6,047 nucleotides of DNA, taken from Acidobacteriota bacterium (GTDB lineage: Bacteria; Acidobacteriota; Terriglobia; Terriglobales; SCQP01). The notes under the pieces were generated by a model that was not told where the DNA came from, searched no databases, and saw nothing but the letters and a program-made list of their open reading frames with translations. The position numbers and the translations under genes were made by a program. The stretch spans positions 1-6,047 of the forward strand of contig JAKATS010000021.1 in NCBI GenBank assembly GCA_021818645.1, written 5' to 3'. Of the stretch, positions 1-6,047 are shown piece by piece. Each line of letters starts with the position of its first letter. Position 1 is the stretch's first letter.

Positions 1-2492
1 TGATCTCCCCCGGCGTCCGGGAATTTGATGCATCCACAATCGCCTGGCGCATCGAACAGGGAGATTTAAAGCGGGAGTTGAATCTCCCCGGACCCGGAGC
101 GTTATTTGAGGCTTGCTGGGCCCGTGCCACGGCGCATGCGGAAGCTGCCGTTGCCTGCCATCCCATCCATGATGTAATTCATCCGTGGCTGATCCGGCTT
201 TGCTCCGTCTTCCTGGATCAGGGCATATCCTGCTGGCCGATGCCGCATCGCCATCGGGGCCTTTATGAGAGCGCACGCGGGCTATTTTCCCGGCGCGGGT
301 GTATTTTTCCCCAATATCTACAGGGTCTCGATCGGACATTCCGCCGGCAGGCGGATCTTTGCTATTCCGCTGCCGATGTGGTGCTGGAATATCTGCATGA
401 CACTGGTTGTGTCGAAGCCGATTGGCAGCGAGTCATCACATCCGAATTACAGGCGCTGCCAGGTTGGGCTGGTTTAATCCATCAGCTTGAAAAAAATCCG
501 GCATTGGCGCCGCATCACCCTCTTCCCTGCTCTCTGATGGATTATCTGGCGGTACGGCTTACCATGACACGGGTTGCGGCGCTCCGGGTCGTGGCGGATG
601 TGGCGGCAGAACCTGAACTGTGGAAAACGCCGGCCAACCGGCGGCTGAGCCGGGCGGCCCGCATTTATGATGCTGCCCGGGTGCTCCGGCTCACCCCCGA
701 TGAGATCCGTCAGTTTTCAGATTCAGAATGGACAGCGTTTACCAGGGAAGTCAACGCCTGCAATGGCCTGGAGCGGCGCCGGATTCTGCATCTGGCCTAT
801 GAGCGCAATCATGAGCGTGAGATGCTTCGCAGCCTGGCCAGCCATCGCCAATACTCACGCCTCGAGAAACCCGCGGCCCGGCCGGCGGCGCAGATATTTT
901 TCTGCATAGACGAACGCGAAGAATCCATGCGCCGCGCCCTGGAGGAAATCAGCCCTCGCCTGGAAACCTACAGCACAGCGGGCTACTTTGGCGTCGCGGT
1001 CCATTTTCGCGGCATTGATGACAGTCATGGCACGGCCCTCTGCCCGGTACAGGTCACGCCCGAACACGCCATCGTCGAACACTCCAGGTCCGAAGACAAC
1101 CGCTTGCTGGAAAGCCGCCGTTCGCGCCGCAAAATGCTGGGATTGTTCTTGCGCAATTTCCTGATTTCATCCCGGACGCTGGTGCGCGGATGGTTTACGA
1201 CCTTCGTGCTCGGCTTGTTGTCTTTGATCCCATTGATCGGTCAGTTGCTGGCGCCGCGGCGGTATGCCCTGATCCTCGCCTGGCTGCAGCGGCGCCTGCT
1301 CCCGCAGCCGCGGACGCAACTCGCCATCCGACGCACCCCGGATTCATCCAATACCAGCTCCGGTTTGTTATCGGGTTTCACCGCGGATGAAAAAACCGAA
1401 CGGATTGCCGCCGTATTTCGCCCGGCCGGACTGACCGGAAACTTTGCCCGTTGCGTGATCATTCTCGGCCACGGCTCGACCAGTCTCAATAATCCGCACG
1501 AATCAGCTCATGATTGCGGGGCCTGCGGCGGGCGCCGCGGAGGGCCGAATGCGCGGCTCTTTGCCGCCATGGCCAATCAGCCGCACATTCGCGAGCGTTT
1601 ACGGCTTCAGGGTATCGCCATCCCCGCGGACACCTGGTTCATCGGCGGCTTTCACGATACCTGCAGCGATGAGATCGAGCTTTTCGATCTGGATGCGATT
1701 CCCCGCTCGCATCAGGCGGATCTTCGCGCCATCCGCGCTGATTTGAACACCGCCCGGGCCCGGAATGCGCACGAGCGCGCCCGGCGCTTCGCATCTGGTT
1801 TTTCCCGTGCGGATGTCGAGTGGGCATTGCGCCATGTCCGGGCGCGCAGCGAACATCTCGCCCAGCCGCGGCCTGAATACGGCCATTGCACCAATGCGGT
1901 GTGCATCATTGGCCGCCGTAGCCTGACCCGCAATCTGTTTCTCGACCGGCGCGCTTTTCTGGCATCCTACGATGCGGTCCAGGACGCGGATCAAAGCAGC
2001 CTCGCCGCCATATTGGCCGGTGTCGTCCCGGTCTGCGCCGGCATCAGCCTCGAATATTATTTTTCGTACGTGGATAACTACCGCTACGGCTGTGGCACCA
2101 AGCTTCCCCATAACATTACTAGTTTGATGGGTGTCATGGATGGCCACGCCAGCGACCTTCGCACCGGCTTGCCTTTGCAGATGGTCGAGATTCATGAACC
2201 GGTCCGCATACTTTTTGTCATCGAAACATCCCCCGACCGGCTGCGCCCGGTGCTGGCAGCCAATCCCGGCTTGCAGCGGTTGGCCGATAACCGATGGATT
2301 CGGATCGCAACCATTGATCCCGGCTCCGGACGCGTGCACGTGCTCCGCGAGGGCAGATATGAGGAATTTCATGAACGAACGGAACGGCTGCCTGTCGCCC
2401 TCAGTTCCGTCGAATGGTACTCCGGCCAGGTCCATCATTTGCCTATGGCCTGGATTCACCCCCTGCAGCACGTAAGGGAAAAACTGGCGTGA
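1..2492 (+). CDS. dabA: DabA, carbonic-anhydrase-like subunit of a DAB inorganic carbon transporter (UPF0753/DUF2309), 5'-partial
   Basis: DabA is the cytoplasmic zinc subunit of the DAB system. In studied homologues it has a beta-carbonic-anhydrase-like site and, with membrane partner DabB, converts CO2 to trapped bicarbonate. The frame is open from base 3 (829 visible codons) to the TGA at 2490-2492. The family's N-terminal region with its Asn-Pro-Leu type motif is missing, so the gene begins left of the window; the TTG at 78 is not needed as a start. Visible marks, numbered from the codon at base 3: FCIDER with Cys301, Asp303 and Arg305 (903-917); GHGS with His490 (1470-1472); DCGACGG with Cys505 (1515-1517). 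The 15-residue His-Cys spacing equals the H524/C539 spacing I recall for Halothiobacillus DabA2, so the Cys-Asp-His-Cys site looks intact. A C-terminal family block, SLMGVMDGHASDLRTGLP followed by QMVEIHEPVRILF, lies at about 2118-2216. A hydrophobic stretch (1191-1256) may contact the membrane. The stop overlaps the dabB start. Family assignment is firm; activity is inferred. Confidence 0.95.
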   Translation, partial: ISPGVREFDASTIAWRIEQGDLKRELNLPGPGALFEACWARATAHAEAAVACHPIHDVIHPWLIRLCSVFLDQGISCWPMPHRHRGLYESARGLFSRRGCIFPQYLQGLDRTFRRQADLCYSAADVVLEYLHDTGCVEADWQRVITSELQALPGWAGLIHQLEKNPALAPHHPLPCSLMDYLAVRLTMTRVAALRVVADVAAEPELWKTPANRRLSRAARIYDAARVLRLTPDEIRQFSDSEWTAFTREVNACNGLERRRILHLAYERNHEREMLRSLASHRQYSRLEKPAARPAAQIFFCIDEREESMRRALEEISPRLETYSTAGYFGVAVHFRGIDDSHGTALCPVQVTPEHAIVEHSRSEDNRLLESRRSRRKMLGLFLRNFLISSRTLVRGWFTTFVLGLLSLIPLIGQLLAPRRYALILAWLQRRLLPQPRTQLAIRRTPDSSNTSSGLLSGFTADEKTERIAAVFRPAGLTGNFARCVIILGHGSTSLNNPHESAHDCGACGGRRGGPNARLFAAMANQPHIRERLRLQGIAIPADTWFIGGFHDTCSDEIELFDLDAIPRSHQADLRAIRADLNTARARNAHERARRFASGFSRADVEWALRHVRARSEHLAQPRPEYGHCTNAVCIIGRRSLTRNLFLDRRAFLASYDAVQDADQSSLAAILAGVVPVCAGISLEYYFSYVDNYRYGCGTKLPHNITSLMGVMDGHASDLRTGLPLQMVEIHEPVRILFVIETSPDRLRPVLAANPGLQRLADNRWIRIATIDPGSGRVHVLREGRYEEFHERTERLPVALSSVEWYSGQVHHLPMAWIHPLQHVREKLA
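2474..2479 (+). promoter_or_regulatory. Ribosome binding site that fixes the dabB GTG start
   Basis: AAGGGA inside the last codons of dabA lies 9 bases before the GTG at 2489. The longer in-frame ATG at 2414 lies far inside dabA and would add 25 residues (MVLRPGPSF...) that look like out-of-frame dabA rather than membrane protein. The GTG start gives a clean hydrophobic N-terminus and a GTGA overlap with the dabA stop, which suggests coupled translation. Confidence 0.7.
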
Positions 2493-3841
2493 ACATTCCC
2501 CAGGCTGTTCTGATCGGGGTGGTACTGGCGCCGGGTGTGGTTTTTGCCGCCTTGGCATTATTGTGGCTGCTGGGCTGCACGCCCGGTGAAAAATTTTTAA
2601 CCCGGTTGTCGTCCGCCATCTATCTCGGCGGCACGGCCGGTATCGCGGTGCTTTCATGGGCCCTGCTGGTGTCCAAAAAGGCACCCATGAAAATCGTACT
2701 TCCCCTGGGGAATTGGTACGCTGTCGGCCATGACCATTTTCCGCTTGTGCTCATGGTGGACCGTCTTTCATTGCCTTTTCTTGCCCTTTCCGTGGTGCTC
2801 TCGGGACTGATCGGGCATTTTTCCGCAACTTACCTGCATCGCGAGCCGGGTTTTCTTAGGTTTTATCTGTTGCTTCATCTGTTCGCGTTTGGATCTTTTC
2901 TGGCTTTTGCCGCCGGCTCGTTCGACCTGCTCGCCGTTGGCTGGGAGATCGTGGGCATCACGTCGGTTCTGTTGATCGGATTTTTTCAGCAGCGCCCGGC
3001 GCCGGTGGAAAATGGGCTGCATGTTTTTGGTATTTATCGTGTCTGCGACATTGGGCTGTTGGCCGCCATTTTCTTCCTTCACCATTGGGCGGGATCCACG
3101 TCGTTGTCTCGCGATTTTTCGCAACTGCACGGCATGCCGGTTTTTGTGATTTGCTTTCTCTTGCTGTTTGCGGCGAGCGGGAAAGCCGCTCAGGTTCCCT
3201 TTTCCGGCTGGCTGCCGCGCGCCATGGAAGGGCCTACCCCATCCAGCGCCGTTTTTTATGGCGCCATTTCCATCCACTTAGGCGCGTATCTTCTGCTGCG
3301 GGCGGAGCCGCTGCTGGCGCTTTCGCCGCTCGCGTCCGCTGGCGTGATCCTGATCGGCGGCCTGACCGCTCTTCATTGCACCCTGGCCGGCCGCGTCAGC
3401 GCCGATGCTAAAACCTCGCTGGCCTACGCCACGCTGACTCAGGTAGGCCTCATATTCATCGAAATCGGGCTGGGATGGCAATGGCTGGCTATCGTTCACA
3501 TGCTCGGCAATGCCATCTTCCGCACCCTGCAATACCTGCGGGCGCCGTCCCTGCTGCACGATTATCACCAGATGTATGCCGCTTCCGGCTGCGAAAAACA
3601 CGATGATGTCGTGCCCCCTCGAACGGGAACGCCTGGACAATTCCAGTTACTGCTTTATCGCTGGGCCTTTGATCGCGGGCATCTCGATACCATCCTCGAT
3701 CGCGGGGTGATTGCGCCTTTGCTTCGGGTTTCCCGATATTTGATGAACCTCGATCACAGGGAATCCTCCGGCTCCAGGGTTCAGCCGCATCTCACCCTCC
3801 CATTCGCGTCCGGACCGCTGGTTGAGGAGAATCCCGAATGA
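2489..3841 (+). CDS. dabB: DabB, NuoL/MrpA-like proton-conducting membrane subunit of the DAB system
   Basis: This is an integral membrane protein of the complex I/Mrp antiporter family (Proton_antipo_M fold), here the likely partner that powers DabA. The chosen GTG start gives 450 residues with many hydrophobic segments. Family marks, numbered from the GTG: W152-E153 in WEIVGITSVLLIGF, matching the TM5 glutamate of NuoL (WEGVGLCSYLLIGF); K232 in GKAAQVPFSGWLP, matching the TM7 lysine; AMEGPTPSSA (245-254), the family's Gly-Pro-Thr-Pro loop; K308 in DAKTSLAYATLTQVG, matching the TM10 region of the second half-channel. Where NuoL has SALIHAAT, this protein has SAVFYGAI (Tyr257), and where NuoL has FFKALLFL it has IFRTLQYL (Arg345). 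RTLQYLRAPSLLHD (345-358) looks typical of DabA-linked members, from memory. It is much shorter than NuoL (about 610) and lacks the long lateral C-terminal helix. Its TGA overlaps the next gene's ATG. Substrate ion and stoichiometry are not visible from sequence. Confidence 0.9.
   Translation: MNIPQAVLIGVVLAPGVVFAALALLWLLGCTPGEKFLTRLSSAIYLGGTAGIAVLSWALLVSKKAPMKIVLPLGNWYAVGHDHFPLVLMVDRLSLPFLALSVVLSGLIGHFSATYLHREPGFLRFYLLLHLFAFGSFLAFAAGSFDLLAVGWEIVGITSVLLIGFFQQRPAPVENGLHVFGIYRVCDIGLLAAIFFLHHWAGSTSLSRDFSQLHGMPVFVICFLLLFAASGKAAQVPFSGWLPRAMEGPTPSSAVFYGAISIHLGAYLLLRAEPLLALSPLASAGVILIGGLTALHCTLAGRVSADAKTSLAYATLTQVGLIFIEIGLGWQWLAIVHMLGNAIFRTLQYLRAPSLLHDYHQMYAASGCEKHDDVVPPRTGTPGQFQLLLYRWAFDRGHLDTILDRGVIAPLLRVSRYLMNLDHRESSGSRVQPHLTLPFASGPLVEENPE
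3824..3829 (+). promoter_or_regulatory. Ribosome binding site for the second antiporter-like gene
   Basis: GAGGAG, 8 bases before the ATG at 3838, is a strong Shine-Dalgarno site located in the last codons of dabB. With the ATGA overlap (ATG 3838-3840, TGA 3839-3841) it supports this start and argues that the two membrane subunits are made from one mRNA in similar amounts. Confidence 0.75.
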
Positions 3842-5271
3842 CCTTCTCGCATCTTCCGTCGGCGCGAACTCTCATATGGGCTGCGGTGGCAATTCCCTGG
3901 CTGGGAGCGTTGCTTGCAACCGTAGGGCGGCGGCATGTGCGCCTGCTGGGCTGCTTTGCCGCGGCCGTGCCGGCCCTGATATGTATGATTCTGCTTTGGC
4001 ATGCGCCCCGGTATAGTGCGTGCTTCGATGCGCTCGCCCTGCTATACACCTGCTTGTGTTTCGCTGTTTTCGTGTTGCTTCCCCGCCGCGATTGCACATG
4101 GTTCAATGTCAGCGGCATACTCTTCCTTTTGGGCTGCACTCTGCTGGCGTATTGGACCAATAATCTTTTGATTCTGGCTGCGGCCTGGATGCTCTCATCC
4201 GTGCCCTTTTTAACCGTTGCCTGGTTGGGCTCCCGGCCCTGGCGTCCGCGGGCTGGGTTGTTGTTTTCCAGCCTGGCCCTGGCGGTTGCTCTTGCCTGGC
4301 TCTGGGTGCGCAGCCGGACTTTTACCATGTCCGCGCTCCCGCGTCATGCTTTTGCCGGCGCTCTGGTCTTCTGGCTTCTTGCGCTCGCGGTCATATTGCG
4401 CAAAGCGATGGTCCCCGGCCGTGCCTGGGTCACGGAGATTGCGGAAACAACATCGGCCATGCCCGCGGCCCTGTTATTGAACGAACATATTGGGGCTTTG
4501 CTGATGATCAAATGGATTGTGCCGCTGGCTCCGCATACCGGCTCGCGATTTCCCATGCTTGCCGATATTGCCCTGATGGCCGCGCTCTATTTCGCCATCC
4601 GGGCACTCAGTGAAAATTCCCCCCGGCGATTGCTGGCGCTTTTAACCATCACCCAATCGGCGTGCATTTTGAGCGGGCTGGCGAGCGGAACGGCGTCCGG
4701 CACCGCCGGAGCCCTGATTCATTGGATCGTGGTGTCCGTCACTTCGGTTGGACTGTTTGCCATCCTGCGTCTTCTGGAAGTCCGTTTTGGCGGCCAACTC
4801 TCGGTGCGTCGTCATTATGGTCTGGCGGAACATTCTCCGCGTCTGGCCGTATTCTTCGCGATTTTCGCGCTGGCATTCATTGGTTTACCCGGCACGCTTG
4901 GCTTTGTTTCGCAGGATTTATTGAACCACGGCGCGCTCGAATCGCATCCCTGGATTGGCCTACTGCTGCCGATTGCAACCGCCATGAACGCCATCAGCAT
5001 GTTTCGATTATTCACACGGCTGTTCCTGGGCAAACGCCGTACCGGCATTACGGTTATGGCCGATGCATTGCCGGGCGAGCGATGGGCGCTTATCGCCGGA
5101 GTGCTTTTTATTGTCCTGGGTGGTTTGTTCCCGCAAGTGATTCTGCGGCAATCGTCTGCTGCTCTGATTGGAAACCCATCACCTGGCATTCATCGGATGA
5201 AGCGGCCGTGGCCCGCTGCTATGCGTAGTGCTTCGTTTCACAGGACTAAAACGGATAAATCCCGGGCATGA
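3838..5271 (+). CDS. Second, divergent NuoM/NuoN/MrpD-like membrane subunit linked to dabAB
   Basis: The 477-residue multi-pass protein follows dabB with a 4-base overlap, so it is very likely co-translated with the DAB genes. It keeps the outline of a NuoM/MrpD-type antiporter: WTNNLLILAAAWMLSSVP (106-123) sits where NuoM has its TM5 Trp-Glu; K189 followed by VPGRAWVTEIAE and TSAMPAALLL (192-214) matches the TM7 lysine and the loop after it; ENSPRRLLALLTITQS (259-274) matches the DIKRLIAYTSVSH segment; GLPGTLGFVSQDLL (349-362), then an MFRLFTRLFLGK stretch (388-399), matches NuoM's C-terminal block. Several conducting residues are changed: TM5 Glu becomes Met118, the NuoM FVGEF glutamate becomes Gln359 beside Asp360, and the MIAHGLSAAGLF histidine region reads WIVVSVTSVGLF (296-307). 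The last 30 or so residues form a basic, non-hydrophobic tail. I see no name for it that I trust. Likely role: partner or scaffold for DabB in the membrane (inferred). It could instead be an independent subunit with its own ion path. Confidence 0.8.
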   Translation: MTFSHLPSARTLIWAAVAIPWLGALLATVGRRHVRLLGCFAAAVPALICMILLWHAPRYSACFDALALLYTCLCFAVFVLLPRRDCTWFNVSGILFLLGCTLLAYWTNNLLILAAAWMLSSVPFLTVAWLGSRPWRPRAGLLFSSLALAVALAWLWVRSRTFTMSALPRHAFAGALVFWLLALAVILRKAMVPGRAWVTEIAETTSAMPAALLLNEHIGALLMIKWIVPLAPHTGSRFPMLADIALMAALYFAIRALSENSPRRLLALLTITQSACILSGLASGTASGTAGALIHWIVVSVTSVGLFAILRLLEVRFGGQLSVRRHYGLAEHSPRLAVFFAIFALAFIGLPGTLGFVSQDLLNHGALESHPWIGLLLPIATAMNAISMFRLFTRLFLGKRRTGITVMADALPGERWALIAGVLFIVLGGLFPQVILRQSSAALIGNPSPGIHRMKRPWPAAMRSASFHRTKTDKSRA

Positions 5272-6047
5272 ATACGAATGTCAGCAAGCTGACGGCCGCA
5301 TAAGCCCACCCCACCCGGCGCAGGTGGCGCGGTGATGGTGGATAAAAGAAAATAAAAAGATCCAGGATAAATACCGGCAGCAGTACGCGGGCAACCGTCA
5401 TGCCATGGCGCGTCGCCAGCAAACCTGCCAATCCCGCGCCGCATGGCAGAAGTAATGACGCCATGGCCGGCTTGAGGTCATGATATTTCGTTCGATTGAT
5501 CAACCCCCGCACCGCGAAAACCGCGGAAACTAGCACGCATGCCCAGAGCAGAGTCAGGCGCAGCGCCGGCGCTATAGGCACGCCGGCCGCCAGGGCCACC
5601 GGCATAGAGCAGGAAACCAGCGCCACCGTGGCCAGAACTTCACCCCATAGGCGGCGTTCATAACCTCTCAGCGCCAGGCCCAGCGCCGCCACTCCCAGCC
5701 CGGTTGGCAAACACATGGCCATGCGTAATCCGGCGTTGCTTCCATACCAGATCCAGACCCAGCCGCCCAGGACAATCGCCGACAAACCGCCGATCAGCCA
5801 GCCCGTCAGAGCGCCGGCCTGTTGTCGGGCGCGGGATCCGCGCCGGCCCAGCCAGAGCAACCATGGCTCATGCAGCCAGAAACCGGCGAGAAAAATGATC
5901 GTCAGGGCCGCCGCGCTCCCATCGGCATGACCCGCCAGCCAGGCTGAGAGCAGTGGGAAGCCAAGTTGGCCGTAAGCGCCATGTTCGCGCGGAAGTTGCC
6001 AGATTTGCCAGCGCGGCCGGGAAGCGTGACTCGGCCTGGGTGCGGAT
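5246..6047 (-). CDS. YwiC-like family multi-pass membrane protein, 5'-partial
   Basis: The frame reads leftward from the right edge (first full codon 6046-6044) to a TAG at 5248-5246, giving 266 visible residues. The first 62 residues before the TTG at 5860 contain no ATG, GTG or TTG yet carry the family hallmark: LPREHGAYGQLGFPLLSAWL (visible residues 18-37, about 5936-5995), then HEPWLLWLGRRG (59-70). This matches the PREHGAWG opening of YwiC-like proteins (PF14256), known from Bacillus ywiC, with Tyr in place of the usual Trp. So the gene starts outside the window, probably only slightly, since family members are around 240-260 residues. Several hydrophobic segments follow, including GWLIGGLSAIVLGGWVWIWY, one with SCSMPVALAAGVP, and VLLPVFILDLFIFFYP near the end; the protein finishes VFMPGIYPF. 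The biochemical function of the family is unknown to me. It runs opposite to the DAB genes and overlaps the end of the upstream convergent gene, so it belongs to a different transcript. Confidence 0.85.
   Translation of the reverse strand, partial: SAPRPSHASRPRWQIWQLPREHGAYGQLGFPLLSAWLAGHADGSAAALTIIFLAGFWLHEPWLLWLGRRGSRARQQAGALTGWLIGGLSAIVLGGWVWIWYGSNAGLRMAMCLPTGLGVAALGLALRGYERRLWGEVLATVALVSCSMPVALAAGVPIAPALRLTLLWACVLVSAVFAVRGLINRTKYHDLKPAMASLLLPCGAGLAGLLATRHGMTVARVLLPVFILDLFIFFYPPSPRHLRRVGWAYAAVSLLTFVFMPGIYPF

Noticed and set aside
78..80. TTG as the dabA start codon, giving 804 residues
   Set aside because: The frame stays open to base 3 with no stop, no good ribosome binding site precedes the TTG, and the protein would lack the family's N-terminal region. 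The gene most likely starts outside the window.
2414..2488. ATG at 2414 as the dabB start
   Set aside because: It would overlap dabA by 79 bases and add a non-membrane leader. The GTG at 2489 has a well-spaced AAGGGA and a GTGA overlap.
1599..2684. 361-codon open frame on the minus strand
   Set aside because: It lies opposite dabA and the dabB start, has low-complexity shadow-like composition (many Arg, Gly, Ala, Pro) and no recognisable domain. dabA motifs are well conserved over the same bases.
3792..4328. 178-codon minus-strand frame rich in Arg, Gln and Ala
   Set aside because: It is antisense to the well-supported + strand membrane protein gene, with no motif or ribosome binding site noted.
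4681..4710. Small Ala-Ser-Gly-Thr duplication (ASGTASGTAG) in the second antiporter gene
   Set aside because: It is two short units in a loop between membrane segments; too small to treat as a repeat feature.
5201..5217. Short inverted repeat AGCGG...CCGCT as a terminator
   Set aside because: The stem is only 5 base pairs with a 7-base loop, no T-run follows, and it lies inside the coding sequence.
5858..5860. TTG at 5860 as the start of the YwiC-like gene
   Set aside because: The family's most conserved segment (PREHGAYG, then HEPW) lies upstream in the same open frame, so starting here would remove the hallmark.

Overview
The window looks like part of a bacterial chromosome of moderately high GC content. 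It carries tightly packed genes with start/stop overlaps and good Shine-Dalgarno sites. The + strand holds a DAB (DABs accumulate bicarbonate) type inorganic-carbon uptake locus, which is known from chemolithoautotrophs such as Halothiobacillus and Thiomicrospira and also from many heterotrophs. A proteobacterial host is plausible, but nothing here fixes the taxon. No RNA genes, mobile elements, CRISPR arrays or long non-coding stretches were seen.

Layout. (1) Bases 1-2492, +: dabA, the carbonic-anhydrase-like cytoplasmic subunit, cut at its 5' end by the window edge. (2) 2489-3841, +: dabB, a NuoL/MrpA-type proton-conducting membrane subunit, starting at a GTG that overlaps the dabA stop. 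(3) 3838-5271, +: a second, divergent NuoM/NuoN/MrpD-like membrane protein whose ATG overlaps the dabB stop. (4) 5246-6047, -: a YwiC-like multi-pass membrane protein, cut at its 5' end by the right edge. It converges on gene 3 and the two coding ends overlap by 26 bases.

How they work together. In characterised DAB systems, DabA is a zinc protein that hydrates CO2 to bicarbonate in one direction only, and DabB is the membrane partner thought to supply energy through a cation or proton gradient. Here both genes are translationally chained to a third gene, another antiporter-fold protein. That protein keeps the overall NuoM-like outline but has lost several charged residues that carry protons in complex I. 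The simplest reading is a three-subunit variant of DAB (DabA plus two unequal membrane subunits). This is inference, and it is the most interesting point in the window. The order dabA then dabB also differs from the dabB-then-dabA order I recall for well-known loci. The YwiC-like gene is on the opposite strand and need not share the function.
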